Shown: one piece after another, positions 44,384 through 53,942 of the stretch
Layout: each line of letters starts with the position of its first letter
Numbering within the stretch: the stretch's first letter is position 1
Source: Suilimivivens sp964458255
Lineage (GTDB): Bacteria > Bacillota > Clostridia > Lachnospirales > Lachnospiraceae
Length of the DNA: 64,000 nucleotides
Assembly (NCBI GenBank): GCA_964458255.1
Contig: CAYWHY010000001.1
Coordinates: 31,050 to 95,049, forward strand
Direction: 5' to 3'
Notes under the pieces: model-generated
The model's input: the letters and a program-made list of their open reading frames with translations, nothing else
Database searches by the model: none
What the model was told of the DNA's origin: nothing
Made by a program: the position numbers and the translations under genes

Positions 44384-45949
44384 ATGATAAAGAAATATTC
44401 AGAAGAATATACCATTCAATTATCAGAACTGTGTTTTTATATATTTTTCTGTTCCCTGCTTTTTGCAAAGGGAATCGGTTTGTATGACGGACGGCTGTGG
44501 TTTAAGCTGTTTTTGGTAATTGCACTGGCAGGCTGGGGAGGCAAAATGCTTCTTACGGAATATACAGTGCGTGAGCTGTTTTGGGGTCTTGTCCCGGTAA
44601 TATTGGGTGGTATTATTTATTTAAATACAGGTGAAAAAGGTGCACTTTTCTGTACCCTGCTGATTAGCGGAATGAAAGGAATTAAGCTCAGAAGAACTTT
44701 TAAAATAGGATTAGTTACCTGGCTGTTATCCTTTGGCAGTTTGTTTTTCTTAACAGCCTTTCATGTCATTGACAGTCACTTTAAGGTTCATGATAAATTG
44801 GGGCTCGGAAGAATTATCAGATGGAGTCTCGGATATGCACATCCGAACGTGCTTCACATTTCTTATTTGGTGATGGTTTGCTTTGTCGTCTATTTGCTTG
44901 GAAATAAGTTTAAATTCCGGTGGTTTCTGGTTTTGGAAGCAGTGAATGTATATGTTTTCATGTATTCCTTAAGTTCTACCGGATTTATTGCCGTTACCTT
45001 ATGTCTGGTGCTGGCATTATATTGGAGTTTTCGCAAAAGCTTTTGTAAGGCTGAGCAGATTCTCGTACAGTTTTGTCTGCCCCTTTGTATATTGTTGTCG
45101 CTGGTAGCCCCGTTAGCGCTGAAAGGACCTGTATTCAGTATTGTGAATAAGATTGTGAATACCCGGTTGATTCTTTCACAGTGGTTTTTACAAAATCAGC
45201 CTGCACAGCTTTTGGGAGTGGATACAAGGGGACTGGTAACCTCTATACGAACCATGGACAATTCTTACGTATTTGCGTACATCACAAATGGAATTATATT
45301 CTTTGTTTTTATGATGGCAGCATACTTTGTATTAATTTACCAAAAAAGTATGAAACAGGATGGCATTGCATTATGCCTGATTCTTTCCTGTCTGGTTGCA
45401 GGTATTACAGAGCCTTTTCTGTTTAATACATCTTTTAAGAATATTTCCCTTCTCTTTGTCGGGGAAATGCTTTTTGCAGATGAAGCAAAGGGAAAAGCAG
45501 TAGTGCCTTTACTGGGGAAATATGATAAAGAACTTTCACTTAAGCTTCCCGATGTGAAAAGAATTTTGGCGGAAAGTATTAAAAATTCAGTAAAATATCG
45601 GAAACAATTGCTTGCCGTAGCTTTGGTAACAGGTGTGGCGGCAGCAGGCTTTGGTTATTTCGCAACCAAAGAACCAAAGCGTTATATTATGCCGAGAACG
45701 GCATTTGAATATACAGACGATATTGAAGAAACCTATTATCTTTCATCAGAGGAAGATATTCCTCAGACGGGAGACCTTGTGATGGGATACGTAGATAAAA
45801 AAACAGACATGGTACCTTTTACAGGAAATATTACAATGGTGGAACGCTTTAGAAATACAGTTTCCGGTGGTATGGTGACAATATTTCTTGTTTATATGGT
45901 GGGAAGCTTATGGCTTTGGAAAAAGGATGGAATGAAACAGACGGAGTAA
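44384..45949 (+). CDS. Wzy-like polymerase candidate with HPN motif, copy 2 with C-terminal extension
   Basis: The 521-residue protein is a paralogue of the previous gene: RWSLGYAHPNVLHISYLVM and YSLSSTGFIAVTL match its HPN and S-x-T-G regions. After the polymerase-like part (to about 375) it has a cytoplasmic-looking stretch, another helix at about 410-425, an outer segment of about 70 residues, and a last helix at about 490-512. That paired-helix tail recalls chain-length regulators in layout only. Start is the ATG 3 bases after the previous stop. Function inferred. Confidence 0.62.
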   Translation: MIKKYSEEYTIQLSELCFYIFFCSLLFAKGIGLYDGRLWFKLFLVIALAGWGGKMLLTEYTVRELFWGLVPVILGGIIYLNTGEKGALFCTLLISGMKGIKLRRTFKIGLVTWLLSFGSLFFLTAFHVIDSHFKVHDKLGLGRIIRWSLGYAHPNVLHISYLVMVCFVVYLLGNKFKFRWFLVLEAVNVYVFMYSLSSTGFIAVTLCLVLALYWSFRKSFCKAEQILVQFCLPLCILLSLVAPLALKGPVFSIVNKIVNTRLILSQWFLQNQPAQLLGVDTRGLVTSIRTMDNSYVFAYITNGIIFFVFMMAAYFVLIYQKSMKQDGIALCLILSCLVAGITEPFLFNTSFKNISLLFVGEMLFADEAKGKAVVPLLGKYDKELSLKLPDVKRILAESIKNSVKYRKQLLAVALVTGVAAAGFGYFATKEPKRYIMPRTAFEYTDDIEETYYLSSEEDIPQTGDLVMGYVDKKTDMVPFTGNITMVERFRNTVSGGMVTIFLVYMVGSLWLWKKDGMKQTE

Positions 45950-45954
45950 TCGAC

Positions 45955-47856
45955 ATGAACCAAAAGTTACGTTACTGCAGAATCTTAAATACGAATATCA
46001 ATGTTACAAACATGAAGGAAACCGTGGAGTACCTTTCCACAAATTTGGACGAGCTTCGTGGAAATTACATTTGCGTTTCCAATGTGCACACAACAGTCAT
46101 GTCTTATCGCGACAAAAAATATAATGAGGTTCAAAATGGCGGTGCCATGGCACTTCCTGACGGAAAGCCTTTATCGATTGTGTGCAGAATGCGTGGATTT
46201 TATGATGCGGGAAGAGTTCCGGGACCTGATCTTATGCCGGAGATTTTCAAGTTATCCAAGGAGAAAAATTATCGGCATTATTTTTACGGAAGCACACCGG
46301 AAACACTGGAAAAATTGAAAGAAAAGTTATTGGAAAGATATCCGTGGCTTATCATAGCAGGCATGTATTCGCCTCCCTTCAGACCTCTCACAGAAGAGGA
46401 GGATGCAGAGATTATTAAAACAATCAATGAAACGAAACCTGATTTTATCTGGGTAGCTCTTGGTGCACCCAAGCAGGAAATCTGGATGCATGAGCATCAA
46501 AATAAATTAAACGGAATTATGCTGGGTGTAGGAGCGGCATTTGACTTTTCGGCGGGAACGGTAAAAAGAGCGCCTGACTGGGTGCAGGAGATGTGCTTAG
46601 AATGGCTTTATCGGCTTTCACAGAACCCCAAGAGAATGTTTTCGAGATATCTGACTACTAACAGTTCCTTTTTATTCCATGTTTTTATGGAAAATCAGCG
46701 TTATAAAAAAGAAAATAAATATAAAAAGATAGCGATGATTGGACATAAAAGAATTCCATCAAGGGAAGGCGGCGTGGAAATTGTTGTGGATGAGCTTTCC
46801 ACAAGGCTGGTGCAAAAAGGCTATCATGTGGATGCTTATAACCGCTCCGGCTATCATGTATCCGGCAAGGAGTTTGATGAAAAGAGAGGGAAGGTTTATA
46901 ACGGAATTCGTCTGTTTACCGTTCCGACCTTTAAAAGCAGCAAGTTAAATGCGATTGTGTATTCCTTTCTTGCCACTATTCGTGCATTATTCGGTGGCTA
47001 TGGAATCATACATTATCATGCGGAAGGTCCCTGTGTGATGTTGAGAATTCCCAAGTTTTTCGGGAAAAGGGTTGTGGCTACCATTCACGGACTTGACTGG
47101 CAGAGATCCAAGTGGGGAAATTTTGCATCAAAAGTGCTTAAATACGGAGAAAAGCAGGCTGCGTTAAAGGCAGACGAAGTAATTGTACTTTCTAAAAATG
47201 TGCAGGAGTACTTTAGAAAAGAGTACCGAAGAGAAACAGTCTTTATTCCCAACGGAATTGAAACACCGGAAAAACGTCCCTGCAGGGAAATTGCGGAAAA
47301 GTACGGATTGCAGGGAGATGATTATATTCTGTACCTTGCAAGACTGGTGCCGGAAAAAGGGGCACACTATCTGATAGAAGCATATAAAAAATTAAATACT
47401 GATAAAAAGCTTGTCATTGCCGGAGGAAGCAGTCATGCGGAAGAGTATATTCAGCAAATTAAAGAAGATGTTGCGGGCAATGACAACATCATTATGACAG
47501 GTTTTGTGCAGGGAAATTTATTGGAAGAGCTATATTCCAATGCACATATTTTTGTGTTGCCCAGTGATATAGAAGGCATGTCGGTGGGACTTTTGGAAGC
47601 AATGAGTTATGGGAATTGCTGTGTAGTCAGTGATATTCCGGAGAATATGGAAGTAGTGGAGGAGCATGCAGTTTCTTTCAGAAAAGGTGATATAGAGGAT
47701 TTGAAAGAAAAATTGCAGGAGATGCTTATACATCCGGAACGTGTTCAAAAATACAGAGAAGCTGCCGGAAAATTTATCTGTGAAAAGTATAACTGGGATG
47801 AGGTGGTAGATCAAACGATACAGGCATATCTCAGAAATACAGGAAAGGATAAGTAA
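45955..47856 (+). CDS. Fusion glycosyltransferase: GT26 (WecG/TagA/CpsF) plus GT4
   Basis: The ATG at 45955 has GGAG 7 bases upstream and gives 633 residues. Residues 1-240 form a complete GT26 domain: VSNVHTTVM, the catalytic-type D69 in LPDGKPL, VALGAPKQEIWM and GAAFDFSAGTVKRAP. After a short basic linker (about 245-257), residues 257-633 form a complete GT4 domain with GHKRIPSREGGVE, LARLVPEKG and IEGMSVGLLEAMS. The two parts could add two successive sugars. Both domains look intact, and the frame runs through without a stop, so a sequencing fusion is unlikely. Donors unknown. Confidence 0.86.
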   Translation: MNQKLRYCRILNTNINVTNMKETVEYLSTNLDELRGNYICVSNVHTTVMSYRDKKYNEVQNGGAMALPDGKPLSIVCRMRGFYDAGRVPGPDLMPEIFKLSKEKNYRHYFYGSTPETLEKLKEKLLERYPWLIIAGMYSPPFRPLTEEEDAEIIKTINETKPDFIWVALGAPKQEIWMHEHQNKLNGIMLGVGAAFDFSAGTVKRAPDWVQEMCLEWLYRLSQNPKRMFSRYLTTNSSFLFHVFMENQRYKKENKYKKIAMIGHKRIPSREGGVEIVVDELSTRLVQKGYHVDAYNRSGYHVSGKEFDEKRGKVYNGIRLFTVPTFKSSKLNAIVYSFLATIRALFGGYGIIHYHAEGPCVMLRIPKFFGKRVVATIHGLDWQRSKWGNFASKVLKYGEKQAALKADEVIVLSKNVQEYFRKEYRRETVFIPNGIETPEKRPCREIAEKYGLQGDDYILYLARLVPEKGAHYLIEAYKKLNTDKKLVIAGGSSHAEEYIQQIKEDVAGNDNIIMTGFVQGNLLEELYSNAHIFVLPSDIEGMSVGLLEAMSYGNCCVVSDIPENMEVVEEHAVSFRKGDIEDLKEKLQEMLIHPERVQKYREAAGKFICEKYNWDEVVDQTIQAYLRNTGKDK

Positions 47857-47857
47857 C

Positions 47858-49069
47858 ATGAAGATTTTAATTGTCAATAAATTTCTCTTTACAAACGGAG
47901 GCTCCGAGACCTATATTTTTGAACTGGGTGAACAGTTCCGGAAGGATGGACATGAAGTCCAGTATTTCGGTATGGAGCATCCGGACCGTATTGTAGGAAA
48001 CCGCGTGGAGGAATACACACCATGCATGGATTTCCATACAGGAAAGCTTGCAAAGATAATGTATCCTTTTCGGATTATATATTCTAAAACAGCACGAAAG
48101 AAAATAAGGCATGTTTTGGAAGATTTCAGCCCGGATGTAATACATTTGAACAATTTTAATTTTCAAATTACGCCTTCCATTATTTATGAAATAAAAAAAT
48201 ATGAAAGTGATATGGGAAGAAAAATTAAACTCATCTATACAGCCCATGATACACAACTGGTGTGTCCCAATCATCTGATGCGTATACCTGCCACCGGAGA
48301 ATTATGTCAAAGGTGTCTGAAACAGGGATTCTATGAGTGCGTTAAACATTCCTGTATTCATGGGTCAAGAATAAAGAGCTTATGTGCATGGCTCGAGGCA
48401 GAGTTGTACTTAAAATTAAAAACATATCGGTATATAGACTGTGTAATCTGCCCTTCGTTATTTATGGAAGAACAGTTGAAAACGCGAAAAGAATTTTGGG
48501 GTAAAACCAAGGTTTTGCATAATTTTATATCTATAGGTAAAAGGTTTGAAGAAAAAAAGTCCGATTTGGGAAACTATGTGATTTATTTTGGAAGGTTTTC
48601 AGAAGAAAAGGGAATGGATACGCTTCTTAAAGTATGTAATTCTTCGCCGGAGATTCCCTTTATCTTTGCCGGAGGAGGACCACTTGAAGAGCAGGTCAAC
48701 AAAATAAAAAATATTAAAAATGTGGGATTTAAGAAGGGAGAAGAACTTTTCTCATTAATCAGGGGTGCTAAATTCAGCATCATTCCGTCCGAGTGCTATG
48801 AAAATTGTCCTTTTTCAGTGATGGAATCCATTGCCTGTGGTACACCTGTTGTGGGAAGTCAGATTGGGGGAATTTCGGAGCTTATCGAAGAGGGAAAGAC
48901 CGGAAGACTGTTTCCGGTGGGAGATGAGCAAGCATTAAAGAAAATAGTGGAAGAACTGTGGCATGATGAACGGCAGATTTGTGAGTATGTAAAAGCATGT
49001 CGTGAGAAAGAATTTGATACAGTTATCTCTTATAGTAAGAAGTTGCTGGAATTGATTGAACAGATATAA
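47858..49069 (+). CDS. GT4 glycosyltransferase with Cys-rich insert
   Basis: The 403-residue product starts MKILIVNKFLFTNGGSETYI. It has TAHDTQLVCPNHLMRI and then a cluster of cysteines (CQRC, YEC and HSC within about 35 residues), which may bind a metal, as in a known GT4 subgroup. The C-terminal motif reads YENCPFSVMESI, with Asn-Cys in place of the usual Gly. It abuts the fusion gene by one base. Cytoplasmic; donor unknown. Confidence 0.8.
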   Translation: MKILIVNKFLFTNGGSETYIFELGEQFRKDGHEVQYFGMEHPDRIVGNRVEEYTPCMDFHTGKLAKIMYPFRIIYSKTARKKIRHVLEDFSPDVIHLNNFNFQITPSIIYEIKKYESDMGRKIKLIYTAHDTQLVCPNHLMRIPATGELCQRCLKQGFYECVKHSCIHGSRIKSLCAWLEAELYLKLKTYRYIDCVICPSLFMEEQLKTRKEFWGKTKVLHNFISIGKRFEEKKSDLGNYVIYFGRFSEEKGMDTLLKVCNSSPEIPFIFAGGGPLEEQVNKIKNIKNVGFKKGEELFSLIRGAKFSIIPSECYENCPFSVMESIACGTPVVGSQIGGISELIEEGKTGRLFPVGDEQALKKIVEELWHDERQICEYVKACREKEFDTVISYSKKLLELIEQI

Positions 49070-49081
49070 ATGGGGGATTCT

Positions 49082-50002
49082 ATGAATGTAATCAAAAAAA
49101 TAAAGAAACTTGGTTTGAAACTTGGTTTTCTAAAGTTTTTAGGGTATGAGGCAATCTTTTCCTGTGCGTTTTGTGAGAGAGAGCATGGAAATGAATTGTA
49201 CAGGAGCGATATCCGGAAGGATAAAAAATTTCAGGTGTTGCCCCATTCAGAAAATTATTGGTATGCAGATCCTTTGCTGTGGGAGAAAAATGGAAAAGAA
49301 GTAGTATTTCTGGAAAGGGTTGACAGAAAAACGGGTCTGGGATGTATTGCATGTGCGGATATTACAGATGGTGTGTGGCAGAGACCTACAGCTGTAATTG
49401 AAGAACCCTTTCATATGTCATTTCCCATGTGTTTTGAGTGGGAAGATGAATTATATATGATTCCCGAAACAGAAATGGACAGAGCTGTGAACTTATATCA
49501 TTGCATAGAGTTTCCCTATGTTTGGGAGAAAATAGGGAGGTTTATGAAGGGATGGTGCCTGGTAGACAGTGTGGTTTGGAAGCGGAATGATGATGCAGTG
49601 CAGTTCCTTGCATCAGAGTATGATCCTGCAGATGTTTTTTATACCGGATATCATGCATATGAGCTTCGAAGAATGGGAACTCGTTTTGACATTAATGATC
49701 TTGGCAGAGTTTCTGAAAAGTATACTTTATCGTCGAGAATGGCGGGGCCTATAATAGAGGAGGATGTACCAATTGCAATTGTTCAGCGAAGTACACCGGG
49801 AATCTATGGCTATTCTTTGCAATTCTGTGAAAAAGATGAAAAAACTCCCGGCAGAATTATAAAGGAACTGCTTCCTTCCGAATTTACAAATATGGGACAT
49901 AAACTTTTGGGTGTGCATACTTACAGCCAATCTTCCCACTTTGAAATGTTGGATATCCAATATTTGGTTTATAATAGCAATAAATGGAGAAATAGGAAAT
50001 GA
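49082..50002 (+). CDS. GINT1_N-like protein (glucosamine inositolphosphorylceramide transferase 1 N-terminal type)
   Basis: The ATG at 49082, after GGGGGA, is preferred over the ATG at 49070 that abuts the previous stop; the product has 306 residues. The pattern YWYADPLLWEKNG, EEPFHMSFPMCFEWEDELYMIPE, and repeated W/F-rich strands suggests a five-bladed beta-propeller like the N-terminal part of plant GINT1 and some formyltransferase-fused bacterial proteins. No membrane helix is seen. The biochemical role is not known to me; in this context a sugar-transfer or acceptor-binding job is plausible. Confidence 0.6.
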   Translation: MNVIKKIKKLGLKLGFLKFLGYEAIFSCAFCEREHGNELYRSDIRKDKKFQVLPHSENYWYADPLLWEKNGKEVVFLERVDRKTGLGCIACADITDGVWQRPTAVIEEPFHMSFPMCFEWEDELYMIPETEMDRAVNLYHCIEFPYVWEKIGRFMKGWCLVDSVVWKRNDDAVQFLASEYDPADVFYTGYHAYELRRMGTRFDINDLGRVSEKYTLSSRMAGPIIEEDVPIAIVQRSTPGIYGYSLQFCEKDEKTPGRIIKELLPSEFTNMGHKLLGVHTYSQSSHFEMLDIQYLVYNSNKWRNRK

Positions 50003-51051
50003 AAATTATGTTTATCATTCCCCGTATGATAGGCGGAGGGGCAGAAAGAGTTATATCTGTACTGGCGAATGAATTTGTTGACAGACAGATTGGTGTCAAG
50101 ATTTTAATGACATCAGGTTCTGATATGGCATACAAACTGGATGAAAGAGTTGAGGTTATACAGATTGGCGGAAGGTCGGGCGGAAGCTTGTGGAAACGGC
50201 TGGTAAGAATTGCCCGAATGAGAAAAGTTTTTCGTAGAAATCCGGAGGATATTCTTGTAGCTTTTGAGCCTGCCACTGCTTTTTTTACCTGTCTTGCTAA
50301 AATCGGGCTTGGCAGAAAAATGGTATCTTCAGAGCGCAATGATCCTAAGTCTTTTGGAAATGACAATATTAGGGAATTTGCATACAGGCATTCTGACAAA
50401 GTAGTATTTCAGACAGAAGATGCCATGAGGTATTTTCCGGCAGACATACAGAAAAAAGGTATTATTATTGCTAATCCGATAACGGAAAATCTTCCGGAGA
50501 TTTATACAGGAAAAAGAAAGTACACCGTGGTAGCGGCGGGACGGCTTGTGGAACAAAAAAATCATGCTAACCTGTTTTACGCGTTCAAGGATTTCCTACA
50601 TAAATATCCTGACTATACTCTTCATCTGTATGGTGAAGGGGACATGGAACAGGAGCTGAGGGAACTTGCAGAACAGCTGGGTATTCAACAAAATGTTGTC
50701 TTTGAGGGATTTCATAGTAATATTTTAGACGAAATAAGAGATGCGGGAATGTATGTATTATCCTCTGATTACGAGGGCATTTCGAACTCCCTGTTAGAAG
50801 CAATGGGGATGGGGATGCCGGTGATTTCAACAGATTGTCCGGCAGGAGGCTCTAAAATGTGTATTCAAAATGGTGTAAACGGTATTCTTGTTCCGGTAGC
50901 ACAGTCGGAAGAGCTTGCTGCTGCCATGGAGAAACTGGCAGGTTCAGAGGAATTTGCATCTGAAATAGGAAGAGAGGCAGCTAAGGTGCGTGAGAGGTTT
51001 TCCTTGCAAAGAATTGTAGAAGAGTGGTTGGATTTACTGACTGAATTATAA
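49999..51051 (+). CDS. GT4 glycosyltransferase, PglH/PglJ-like (paralogue C)
   Basis: The 350-residue protein overlaps the previous stop by ATGA. It starts FIIPRMIGGGAERVISVLAN and ends with YEGISNSLLEAMGMGMP and STDCPAGG. It therefore belongs with the 18028 and 19128 genes in one paralogue family that may transfer HexNAc residues. VSSERNDPKSFGND in the acceptor domain matches SVRNDPKVDY of the first paralogue. Cytoplasmic; exact linkage unknown. Confidence 0.8.
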   Translation: MKIMFIIPRMIGGGAERVISVLANEFVDRQIGVKILMTSGSDMAYKLDERVEVIQIGGRSGGSLWKRLVRIARMRKVFRRNPEDILVAFEPATAFFTCLAKIGLGRKMVSSERNDPKSFGNDNIREFAYRHSDKVVFQTEDAMRYFPADIQKKGIIIANPITENLPEIYTGKRKYTVVAAGRLVEQKNHANLFYAFKDFLHKYPDYTLHLYGEGDMEQELRELAEQLGIQQNVVFEGFHSNILDEIRDAGMYVLSSDYEGISNSLLEAMGMGMPVISTDCPAGGSKMCIQNGVNGILVPVAQSEELAAAMEKLAGSEEFASEIGREAAKVRERFSLQRIVEEWLDLLTEL

Positions 51052-51072
51052 AAAGAAAGATGAGGAATTTTT

Positions 51073-52212
51073 ATGCGTTTCCTTTATGTTGCACATAGGT
51101 ATCACACAAATCAGGCACCTATTATGAAGGGGCTTGTTGAACATGGACATGAGGTATGTTTTGTTAGTCATTATCGTGGGAAAATAGAGAATTATCAGTA
51201 TGTAACACCGGTGGTGGCGGGGTATTCCGGACTTTTTTCCGTGGCAAACTGGATTTATGTTCATATCTTGCAACGCAAAAACAGTAAAGCCTGTGATATG
51301 CGATTGAAATATGGATTTCCGTCTCTGTATAGGATTAGAAAAATTGTTTCGGATTTTGCACCTGATGTTATAATTATCAGGGAGCGTTCCGTATATTCCA
51401 TATTCACCTGCCTTGCATGCAGGGGACTTGGAATTCCGATGATTTTATATAATCAAAGTCCGTTATGGGAAGATGAAATTAAAAATGATTTGCCACATCG
51501 GATTGTCAGGGGGTTACTTCCTTCCGTGAGAATTACTCCTGTTATGGGAGTGGAAGGAGAAGAAAAAGTAAAAGAAGAAGGGGCGGTATTTGTTCCTTTT
51601 GTAATACAACCTTCACTTCCACCGAATGAGAAAAAATGGTTTCAGGATGGGAAAATCAATATTCTTTGTGTTGGAAAGTATGAAGAGAGAAAAAATATTC
51701 TTATGCTCTTGGAAATTCTTTCTGAGTTTGACGGAAAATATGATTTTAATTTAATTGTGGCAGGGGAGTGTGCAGACCATTTTGAGAGAGAATACAAGGA
51801 GAAACTTGAAAGATTTATTATAGAAAATAAACTTACGGATAAAGTAAATCTGTTGGAAAACGTTGCCCATGAGGATATGGCAGGGCTGTATACAAAAGCA
51901 GATCTTTTTGTTCTGCCAAGTACCAGAGAACCGGCATCGGTTTCCCAACTGGAGGCAATGGCATTTTCGGTTCCGGCAATTTGTAGTGACAAAAACGGAA
52001 CTTCTTGCTATATTAAAGAGGGGTATAATGGATACTGTTTCAAGGATAATTCTAAGGAAGATCTCAGACAGGCAATTATAAAATGCATTTCAGAACCGGA
52101 TAAATTGAGGACAATGGGAGAAAACAGTTTTAAAGAAATAGAGCGCGTGTGTAGATTTGATATCTATTTTGAAAAAATAATTCAGTGTATGGAAAAGGAT
52201 GACCACAGATGA
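51073..52212 (+). CDS. GT4 glycosyltransferase
   Basis: The 379-residue product opens MRFLYVAHRYHTNQAPIMKG, an unusual GT4 N-terminus, and has IIIRERSVYSIF and LYNQSPLWEDE in the acceptor half. The C-terminal half has VGKYEERKNI, and LPSTREPASVSQLEAMA in place of the common EGxxxxxxE. Both key glutamates are kept. It ends with an ATGA overlap with the ABC flippase. Donor and linkage unknown. Confidence 0.78.
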   Translation: MRFLYVAHRYHTNQAPIMKGLVEHGHEVCFVSHYRGKIENYQYVTPVVAGYSGLFSVANWIYVHILQRKNSKACDMRLKYGFPSLYRIRKIVSDFAPDVIIIRERSVYSIFTCLACRGLGIPMILYNQSPLWEDEIKNDLPHRIVRGLLPSVRITPVMGVEGEEKVKEEGAVFVPFVIQPSLPPNEKKWFQDGKINILCVGKYEERKNILMLLEILSEFDGKYDFNLIVAGECADHFEREYKEKLERFIIENKLTDKVNLLENVAHEDMAGLYTKADLFVLPSTREPASVSQLEAMAFSVPAICSDKNGTSCYIKEGYNGYCFKDNSKEDLRQAIIKCISEPDKLRTMGENSFKEIERVCRFDIYFEKIIQCMEKDDHR

Positions 52213-53942
52213 TAAAGAAACTAAATTATATTTTTTCGACAAGGGATAAGGTTAAAATAGTTTTTTTGACAATTATGATATTAACGGGAAGCCTCTTGGA
52301 GTTACTGGCAATTTCATTGTTTTCTCCGTTTATAGACGGAATTATGGATCAGAATGCCATGCTTGAGAACACGATTATGTCTTATCTGTATCGTTTTTTT
52401 TCGTTTGAGAAATATGAATATTTTCTGGCTGTGCTTGCAGGAAGTATCATTGCGGTTTATATTATCAAAAATATTTATATCATAGTAGAAAAAAATACGA
52501 TTTACAGATTTGCCTATCGGATTCAAAGAACGATTTCTACAAAGTTGTTAAAATCTTATATGAAGGAACCATATACTTTTCATTTAAATAAGAATATTGC
52601 GGTTTTGCAGAGAAGTATGCAGGAGGATACGGATCAGTTTGCGAAGGCTATATTGCATTTTATGGAAATGGCGGCTGAAGCATGTGTCTGTATTGTTCTT
52701 GGTATTTATTTGTTTATTGTAAGTAAATCTATCACAATAGTAATTGCAGGCCTTTTAGTGGTGTGCCTTGCGATTTTCTCTTATATTAACAGGAAATATT
52801 CCAGAAAATGGGGAGAACAGGGGCAAGCGTATAAAGCAAAGATTTATCAGTGGATGAACCAGTCTTTGAGTGGTATTAAGGAAATAAAAATACTTGACCG
52901 CAGTGAAACCTTTATAAATAACTATGATAATCATATGGGGAAATATGTCCGTGTGCTTCGGTTGAACAGACTGATAGGGATTATGCCCAAATATATTATC
53001 GAGATGGTATGTATGACAGGACTTCTGTCTGCGGTTTTGGTTAAAATGTTTTTTGGACAGAAAGAACTTTCAGAGTTTGTTCCTCAGCTTGCTATTTTTG
53101 CCGTTGCGGCATTCAGACTGTTGCCTTCGGTAGGAAGAATTAATGAGCATCTGTCAGCGGTAATTTTTGCGACACCGTCCATTGATTTGATTTATCATGA
53201 TTTAAAGGAGATTGAAAATCTTCGTGTGCGGGAAACGGAGAAAGATGAAAACTGGCATTTCCGGAAAGAAATTGAAGTGAAAAGTGTGACTTATGCATAT
53301 CCAGAAGGGGAAGGCAATGTTATTGAAAATGCATGCTTCCATATACGCAAAGGTGAAATAGTGGCATTTGTAGGAACCTCGGGGGCAGGAAAGTCAACTA
53401 TGGTGGACATACTTCTTGGACTTTTACCACCCCAACAGGGAAAAATCAGAGTAGACGGAATGGATATTTACAAAAATCTAAGAACCTGGCAGAAAGAAAT
53501 CGGTTATATTCCGCAGACCATATATCTTTCTGATGATTCTATCAGAAATAATGTTGCATTTGGAATTGACGAAGATGAGATTGATGAACAGGCAGTAATT
53601 GCTGCACTCAAACAGGCACAATTATATGATTTTGTGGATACATTGCCGGAAGGTCTTGATACTTGCGTGGGAGATCGGGGTGTACGTTTGTCAGGAGGAC
53701 AGAGACAGCGAATCGGAATTGCAAGAGCACTTTATCATAATCCGGAAATTCTTGTATTGGACGAAGCTACATCTGCACTGGATAATGATACTGAGTCGGC
53801 GGTTATGGAAGCAATTGATTGTCTGAAGGGACAAAAGACCATCATTATTATAGCCCATCGACTGACGACTGTTAAAAATGCCGATACTATTTATGAAGTG
53901 AAGGATGGCAAGGTGGAAAAACAGACAGGAGTAAATGAATGA
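52209..53942 (+). CDS. ABC-type lipid-linked oligosaccharide flippase, PglK-like, copy 2
   Basis: The 577-residue half transporter has the same layout as the 27772 gene: a six-helix permease domain (LLELLAISLFSPFIDGI, RLLPSVGRINEHL) and an ATPase with Walker A GTSGAGKST, LSGGQRQR and ILVLDEATSALD. The ATPase parts of the two copies are very similar, the permease parts much less so, as expected if each recognises its own lipid-linked glycan. It overlaps both neighbours by ATGA-type junctions, so it is tightly coupled to the GT4 and GT-C genes around it. Confidence 0.87.
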   Translation: MIKKLNYIFSTRDKVKIVFLTIMILTGSLLELLAISLFSPFIDGIMDQNAMLENTIMSYLYRFFSFEKYEYFLAVLAGSIIAVYIIKNIYIIVEKNTIYRFAYRIQRTISTKLLKSYMKEPYTFHLNKNIAVLQRSMQEDTDQFAKAILHFMEMAAEACVCIVLGIYLFIVSKSITIVIAGLLVVCLAIFSYINRKYSRKWGEQGQAYKAKIYQWMNQSLSGIKEIKILDRSETFINNYDNHMGKYVRVLRLNRLIGIMPKYIIEMVCMTGLLSAVLVKMFFGQKELSEFVPQLAIFAVAAFRLLPSVGRINEHLSAVIFATPSIDLIYHDLKEIENLRVRETEKDENWHFRKEIEVKSVTYAYPEGEGNVIENACFHIRKGEIVAFVGTSGAGKSTMVDILLGLLPPQQGKIRVDGMDIYKNLRTWQKEIGYIPQTIYLSDDSIRNNVAFGIDEDEIDEQAVIAALKQAQLYDFVDTLPEGLDTCVGDRGVRLSGGQRQRIGIARALYHNPEILVLDEATSALDNDTESAVMEAIDCLKGQKTIIIIAHRLTTVKNADTIYEVKDGKVEKQTGVNE

